From: Tretioscincus oriximinensis
Lineage: Eukaryota > Chordata > Lepidosauria > Squamata > Gymnophthalmidae
DNA: 64,000 bases
Direction of reading: 5' to 3'
NCBI GenBank assembly: GCA_022410635.1
Contig: JAJVDF010001226.1
Location: forward strand, 188,058-252,057
Under the pieces are notes generated by a model. It did not search any database, was not told where the DNA came from, and saw only the letters and a program-made list of their open reading frames with translations. Made by a program: the position numbers and the translations under genes. This document shows positions 58,485-64,000 of this stretch, piece by piece. Every line of letters begins with the position of its first letter. Position 1 is the stretch's first letter.

Positions 58485-58544
58485 TATAGTGCTCAAACAA
58501 TTAAGGGAACACTAAGTGTTCCCTTAATTGTTTTGAGCAGTATA
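58485..58544. mobile_element. Foldback miniature element, TATA-flanked, copy B
   Basis: A 60-bp hairpin made of little more than two arms: GCTCAAACAATTAAGGGAAC, ACT and AGTGTTCCCTTAATTGTTTT, GAGCAGTATA. TATA stands at both outer ends. One arm lacks a single A. Same arm sequence as copy A at 45.35 kb, without the interior. Confidence 0.8.
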
Positions 58545-58745
58545 TTTTATACTCGAAAGGCAGGTCACAATAAAACATAATAGTTTTGACAGTTAGGGTG
58601 CTGNATAATGTAGGCATCCATGAGCTTCCAGAGAGAGCTTATTCCTTTACAAAGAAGTCTCCTATATATCCATATCCTGTACATCTCTGAAAGATGAGAA
58701 ATTACATGAGAACTCTCTCATTGAGCTCTTAATGAACTGGGAAGT

Positions 58746-59090
58746 CTATATAGGAGAAGGCATTCCCTTTAGATAACCAAGGCCCAAATCATTTAGGGCT
58801 TTATATGAGAATACCTTAAATTGGGCATGGAAGTGAATAGGAAACCAGTGCAGATGTTCCAGGACTAACATGGTGTGTGCTTGGCCAGAAACTCCCTCCA
58901 GTGCTTGACCTGCTGCATTCTGAGTTAGTTTCATTTTCTGGACCACTTTCAAGGTAACTCCACAAAAATGCACTGCAGTCATCTAACCCAGATGTTTCCA
59001 AAGCATGGATAGCTGCGGCTACATTTTCTGTATCCATGAATAATTGAAGCTGATGGACCAACATGTAATGGAGGTAGGCAGTCCTCTATT
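58746..59090 (-). mobile_element. L2-like LINE RT C-terminal remnant
   Basis: The minus frames read DTENVAAAIHALETSGLDDC, then after a shift VTLKVVQKMKLTQNAAGQAL, EGVSGQAHTMLVLEHLHWFP, IHFHAQFKVFSYKALNDLG, GYLKGMPSPI. This follows the LINE pattern 'HALVTSRLDYCN-----LP---I-KLQLVQNAAAR-L-G----HI-PVL--LHWLPV--R--FK-L---YKAL---G--YL'. Clearly the same protein region as the remnant at 11.65 kb. Frameshifted, dead. Confidence 0.8.
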
Positions 59091-61451
59091 TTTACTTCTA
59101 CATGATGATGAATTCAAAAGCACTCCCAAACCAATGGAATCCTTTGGCACACAATACCCTCATCTTGCTTAGATTCAGTTGAAATCAGTGTGAGCTTTGA
59201 GCCAAGATGGGGACTGGTCTGACCCAGTGCAGTCCATGGTGGAACCAGCAGGCCTGGCAGGTCCCAACTATCTTTGTTCAGCCAACAAACAGTTGAGTAC
59301 AGAAAGGCCCTAAGGTTTTAGTTACCCTCAAGCCATTCTGTAGATAAGAGAAAAATAATCTGCCGAAAGAGCAAGACAAAAAAGCATTAGATGGGCAGTT
59401 GTGGCACAGAGCATAATGGGAAAAATATGGACCATGTATTACTGAGACTGAGTACCTCTTTCCAGGCACACAATGGAGGAATTCATTAGAATTATGACTA
59501 TTTGAGTTTAAAAAATTGGAAAAAATGTGATCATCTGGGCAGTGCAAGCACTGCTACCTTGCACAATCCTTTCTTTGTTCTGCATCCTTCCTTCATGATG
59601 AACTCTGGAGAAAATTCTACAGGTTAATCACAATTAAGAATCAATAGATTTACAAAAGCTCCTCATTAGAAAAGTTGCAACAGACAATTCTAGGCAATGG
59701 TGCTGCAGTCATCAAAAGTTGGAGTTTGTCCACTGCCGTATGCTATTCTCTCTCTGCTACCATGCTCAATTGGGTGCCTAATTACCTGTGCAAAAATAAT
59801 TGAATGCCACAAAGAATGGAGGGCAGCAATAAAAAATAAATACCCCACTTTTTTCTCCCTGACAAATTTTACCTCCCTACCAGGAAATCGCTCATCACAT
59901 GTATTCTTGGTATTTATTCTCTGAACGAAAATCACAATACACTTACTGATTGATTTTTTTTTTCACTCTGATTTTTAGTGGTGCAATTGGTGGCAATCAC
60001 ACAAGAATGCCCTGATAGCAGCCATTGGAGGGGTTACCACATTGATAACTATTGGCCCTGGAGGTGGGCCTGCTCACTATTCCAGCATGATCTTAAGACC
60101 TGGAATGTGGCCTTGATCATGCCAAGAGCCAGAAAATGCCCCTTTCCACCCTGCTTGGCTTTCCAGTTCTGACACAGTGTGCAGTGCATGCTATTGAACC
60201 AAAGGAAAGGCAAACTGGGGGTAGGGGGTGGAGAGACCCTTACACCAAGGCACCATAGGGTCTTGTTAAAGCTCTGAGTGGAATTAATAAGTTTTTTTCT
60301 ACTTACCTTTGAGCTAGTAAACGAAATAGATTATGGGTCACCCACATACATTTTAGATCAGTCCATGGGAGGCCCCAATCGCTGCTAGCAAACTCCAGTG
60401 GTTCTTGATCTGAATCAATTAAACTGAATCAATTAATTAAATGTAGACNCCAGTTCAGAACACAGAGGCATGCAGAAGGCCTGCATTTGTTTTCTGGTGA
60501 TCCTGTCTGAATCTGCACCAAAGCACATCACCTGGGCTGCATTCCCATTAGAACTTAAAATCCGTTTTCCATTCCCTTTTAATTTTTCCACAATGAAAGC
60601 GAAGTGAGGACTTAATTTTATCTGAGCATTCCCTGAGAATTCATTCCACCTTAGTGTCCAGATTGCTGTGAGCTGAGAGTGCTCAATGACTCTCTTTCAA
60701 CCTGCTGCAGTAGGTGGAAAACCCTGTTTTTCCAGAGCAGGGAGGGAAGCAGCTGAGCCTGGAGGGAATGCCAAACAGAACCTCCAGCACCTGCTCTCTT
60801 GCTCTCTTTTTGTTGCCTGATCTCTTGTCATCAGTGTGGAAGTGGCTCGAATTACAAAAAGGATCAGCAACAACACAATTTCACCAGGAACTGCTAAACA
60901 GAAACCTGTGGTGTGCATTTAGAGTGAAGCTGCAGCACTTCTGAGCCTGTTTTTATGGTAATACAGTAGGCTTTGGCTTTGCAGTCCTGCGCGTGTTAAG
61001 GGGCAATGCGTTTGCAGCCCTAGGATGCTGAAGCTGGAACCCTTTGTTCCTAGCTTTTGGGAGCATTTGAAGGGCAGTTCCAAAGATCGTACACTATTTG
61101 AGGCTGACGTGGAAGCTAAAGCTGAACCAGCATACTTGTGCAGATAGTGCTGCATGCCATGAAAGTGATCAGTGGGCCTAATTGGCCTAGATCCCATGAT
61201 AATCATCATGGTCTTTGACTGCATAAAAACCCAGTTTTACCTACACATTCTGAAAATGTTCCATGGAGCACTAAATGGTAGCTACATTTATCTGGTAACA
61301 TGAGCACCAACTGCAAACAGGTCCTAAACTGATTAACATCAACCGCTTGGGGGGCTGTGTGTGGTATGTTGTAGGTATGTTGCTGTCAGACATACAAAGA
61401 TAATAATTATCTCCAGGAGATTCACATGATCAATCCTGTGGAAATAGTTGT
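59091..61451. other. Intergenic sequence, nothing recognised
   Basis: No gene, RNA or named repeat that I can support. Confidence 0.6.
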
Positions 61452-61719
61452 GATGAGGGGGGAGTGGCATGAGCTGCAGAAGGGATTANACGTACTCCAC
61501 TTCGCTCCGTCCAATTCTTAAGCAATTATACAAACCACCCCTTATATTTCTGTAAAATTCAAAGCCAAACTGGCGTATTTCAAGGCTAACTCATTGCTGG
61601 ACTTATCTGAATCCTCAAAGGACTTTTTAGACACTGAAAAACTAGGAGAAAGGAAAAAAGACGCCGACCGACTGCACTCGGTAAGCAAAACCTTTTTAAA
61701 ACGCCGTCTATCCTTACCG

Positions 61720-62784
61720 ATGTCTACAATGATGGATAATGTAAGCTTTTTGAAAAAAGACCCAGCTCTAGAAAAACTAGACCAGCTTATCTCTGGCCAA
61801 AAGGGCATTGCTGCAGAGATTGAAAAAATTAATTCACAAATATCAACAACTAATAAAAGATTAGAGGACATAGAAAACAAATTTGGTAACTGTGAAAGGA
61901 CTATGAGCATACACTCTGACAAATTAGAGGAGCTGGATAAAAAAAATTTGGAATTGGAAAGTAAAGAAAAAGAGAATTTAGAAAAAGTAAAACAACTTAC
62001 TGACAAACTGGCACGGACTGAAGACAGAGCCAGGAGGGCAAATTTACGCTTGCGTGGCATTCCGACGACAATGAAAANGNACTTACAGGAAAANTTTTTA
62101 AGGTGGCTAAAAAAACAAGACATAGCCATAGAAATNAATGATATCCAAAGAGTATACTGGATAAAGCGGGGGAGAGACCCACCCATAGACATTATAANAA
62201 ANTTCTCCACGGAGACAATAAAAGAGAGAGTATATTTCACTTTAAGAAAACAAAAGAATTTACAGCTTGAAGGCTCAAGAATTCGCCCTTTGTTAGACCT
62301 CTCAACGGAAGTAGTAAAGCAAAGATCTACTCTGAAACAAATTACAACTATATTGTGGAAAAACAACCAGAAATTCACTTGGATTTTTCCAGCTACAATA
62401 TTAGTAATAAAAGAAGGGAAACATCTTAAAGCTTCAAATCAGNAAGAGGCTACAAAATTGTTACAAGATTTAGGTCTCCCGACTTTAAATGAAGAACCAA
62501 CTATGTCAACGAGTAAAAGTGCTGAAATACCAACTATGCAAGGATCCAAACCAGAAAATGGAGATCTGACAAACTTAAACCGGCAAGNTTCAAACAACTT
62601 GCAACAAGAAAGAAAAGTTACAGAGGACGGTGAAGTGACGGAACTGCAGGAAGGGGAAACTGACATCACCCCAAGGGACTCAGAAACGGAGGAGGAGATC
62701 TTGATAAGAGCAGTTAAGGAAATGAAGAAGAAAAAAGAGTCAAAACAGAAGAAAATCAACACAAGATCGAAACAGCAAAAGTAA
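61720..62784 (+). CDS. L1 ORF1 protein (RNA-binding chaperone)
   Basis: 355 codons from the ATG at 61720. The frame is open back to a stop at 61519 but has no earlier ATG, so 61720 (MSTMMDN) is the likely start, or an original start upstream was lost. Residues about 20-130 form a charged coiled coil (KINSQISTTNKRLEDIENKF, KLEELDKKNLELESKEKEN), the trimerisation segment of L1 ORF1p. Next comes LARTEDRARRANLRLRGIPT, the conserved start of the RRM region, and a C-terminal domain with RVYFTLRKQKNLQLEGSRIR. The tail is acidic then Lys-rich (EEEILIRAVKEMKKKKESKQ). ORF1p binds L1 RNA into a cytoplasmic particle. Several n bases leave a few residues undefined. No stop or frameshift. Confidence 0.85.
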   Translation: MSTMMDNVSFLKKDPALEKLDQLISGQKGIAAEIEKINSQISTTNKRLEDIENKFGNCERTMSIHSDKLEELDKKNLELESKEKENLEKVKQLTDKLARTEDRARRANLRLRGIPTTMKXXLQEXFLRWLKKQDIAIEXNDIQRVYWIKRGRDPPIDIIXXFSTETIKERVYFTLRKQKNLQLEGSRIRPLLDLSTEVVKQRSTLKQITTILWKNNQKFTWIFPATILVIKEGKHLKASNQXEATKLLQDLGLPTLNEEPTMSTSKSAEIPTMQGSKPENGDLTNLNRQXSNNLQQERKVTEDGEVTELQEGETDITPRDSETEEEILIRAVKEMKKKKESKQKKINTRSKQQK

Positions 62785-63059
62785 CAAATTAAGGTTAAAA
62801 AATGGCATTAAAGTGAATAAGGGGCTTATGGACATACTAACCGGATTTTAAGGACGGGGCAAGGAGTTTCTTCTTTCTTTCTTTTTTTCTCCCAATTCAA
62901 GGCCTCAGCGGAGAGGAGTTGATAATAAATCAACCCACTCGAGCCATTCAGAATGGCTGGCAGGGGACTTGGGGGAGGGGAGGGTTTTGCATGGAAGGGA
63001 ACAGTTAAAATAGACAATACCATAGGGGTCAACACAAAGGAAGGGAGAGGATTTAAAGG

Positions 63060-64000
63060 ATGGGGTTAATCACTTGCATATCTTTAAATATTAATGGTAT
63101 CAAGAGCCAAATTAAAAAAAGCANACTACAAGCATTGGTAAGACATTGGAATGTAGATATATTATTCTTACAAGAGACTCATTTAACTAACAATACTGAT
63201 CATATTCTTAAAAATCAACAATGGCAATATGTATACACTTCTAATGGCTCCTCTAACGCAAGGGGGGTGGCAATCCTAATAGGGAAAAGGATCAACTTTC
63301 AATATGTTTCTACACTGAAAGATGGGGAAGGGAGATGGCTAATGGTAAAAGGAAAAATAGATGGAAAAGACATAACATTAATAAATTTATATGGTCCAAA
63401 TTCAAACCAAAAACAATATATAAGGAACTTACTAAAAAGATTGATAAGTATGCAATAGGCCAACAAATATGGGCAGGGGATTTCAACATTAGTTTAACGG
63501 AGAGCAATATGAGGGATCCAAATAAATTTAACATCCGCTCTAAGGGATGGAGAGACTATCACATAAATGTATCAAATATTAATAAAGGGACATATTACTC
63601 TGCTCGATATAATAGTTATACACACATAGATTATATATTAGGGAAAGTCACTAATAATATAAAAATTAAAAAATGTAACATTGTACAAACATGGATTTCA
63701 GACCACGCACCATTAGTACTAGTGTTTGAATTAACTAATGAATATACAGAAAGAAAATGGACATATAACCAAATCATTTCAATCTCGCAACAGGAAAACA
63801 TGATACTAAGACAACGAATTAGGGATTACTTTAACGATAACGATATAGGAACAGTGGATANATCAACATTATGGGATGCAGGGAAATGTGTGATAAGAGG
63901 CCATTGTATAGAATTAGTTGCAAATATAAAGAGAAAGTGGAATACGGAAAGAAACAATTTATTGAACCAAATAGAAAATATACAAAAACGACACAAACTC
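63060..64000 (+). pseudogene. L1 ORF2 N-terminus: AP-type endonuclease, one frameshift, truncated by window end
   Basis: Starts MGLITCISLNINGIKSQIKK at 63060. Endonuclease motifs appear in order: LNING (metal/DNA-binding Asn), LFLQETHL (catalytic Glu), LINLYGPNSN, AGDFNIS (Asp and Asn), HIDYILGK and WISDHAPLVL (the final Asp-His pair). A shift occurs at an A-rich spot near 63430-63445: the first frame stops at 63458 with LLKRLISMQ, while the +1 frame continues LDKYAIGQQIWAGDF and stays open to 64000. The reverse transcriptase lies outside. The nick would be made by this domain at AT-rich targets. Without the shift it looks functional; the shift could also be a sequencing error. Confidence 0.85.

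Larger units (their letters stand above)
61452..64000 (+). mobile_element. L1 LINE, 5' half, running off the window
   Basis: The order is a short GC-richer leader from about 61452 (GGGGGGAGTGGCATGAGCTG), ORF1, a 275-bp spacer with a T-rich tract, then ORF2 starting with an endonuclease. Low decay compared with every other element here: ORF1 has no stop and ORF2 one frameshift. The start coordinate is an estimate, and the RT, 3' UTR and poly-A lie beyond 64000. Confidence 0.85.

Noticed and set aside
61542..62378. 278-codon minus-strand frame
   Set aside because: Antisense shadow of L1 ORF1. The plus-strand frame has the coiled coil and the EDRARRANLRLRGIP motif.

Overview
The window is vertebrate nuclear DNA from a sauropsid, most likely a squamate reptile. 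The only conventional gene is the 3' two thirds of a GABA-A receptor gamma subunit on the + strand. I assign it to GABRG1: Ile-Ile-Phe replaces the gamma2-type Phe-Phe in the benzodiazepine-site strand, and the intracellular loop reads STLIPINNI. The reptilian call rests on the repeats: CR1 LINEs with octamer tails, a near-intact L1, Penelope-like elements, a tRNA-headed SINE, hAT and Tc1/mariner miniature elements, and a Helitron-like insertion. Isolated single n bases occur throughout, as in a draft assembly.

GABRG1 layout: six exons at 5552-5772, 7566-7648, 10842-10979, 12970-13122, 13959-14170 and 23368-23637 (stop). All have AG/GT borders. They join into 358 uninterrupted codons covering part of the ligand-binding domain, the Cys loop, M1-M4 and the short M3-M4 loop. 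Exons 1-3 lie upstream of the window. Exon lengths of 221, 83, 138 and 153 bp are typical of this family. Several residues that are usually invariant have changed, although the frame is intact. The 3' UTR probably ends soon after an AATAAA at 24910.

Introns: intron 5 holds an old LINE split by about 650 bp with Helitron-like ends, a 38-bp minisatellite and a CR1 fragment. Intron 6 holds an L2-like reverse-transcriptase remnant. Intron 8 (9.2 kb) holds a 5'-truncated CR1, an inverted pair of Penelope tails and several inverted repeat-family fragments.

From about 25 kb to 61.4 kb the DNA is intergenic with no supportable gene. It is a graveyard of CR1 and Penelope pieces, seeded with foldback elements: two hAT miniature elements with 8-bp target duplications, one mariner-type element with a TA duplication, two copies of a short TATA-flanked hairpin family, a ~985-bp GC-rich foldback, and two very clean palindromes (98 and 140 bp). 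Two of these DNA elements sit inside Penelope tails.

From about 61.45 kb to the end lies a + strand L1: an intact ORF1 and an ORF2 with a complete endonuclease broken by one frameshift. It runs off the window. I found no previously undescribed gene system. The most unusual items are the nested Helitron-like insertion, the palindromes, the Penelope tail pairs and the divergence of the receptor subunit.
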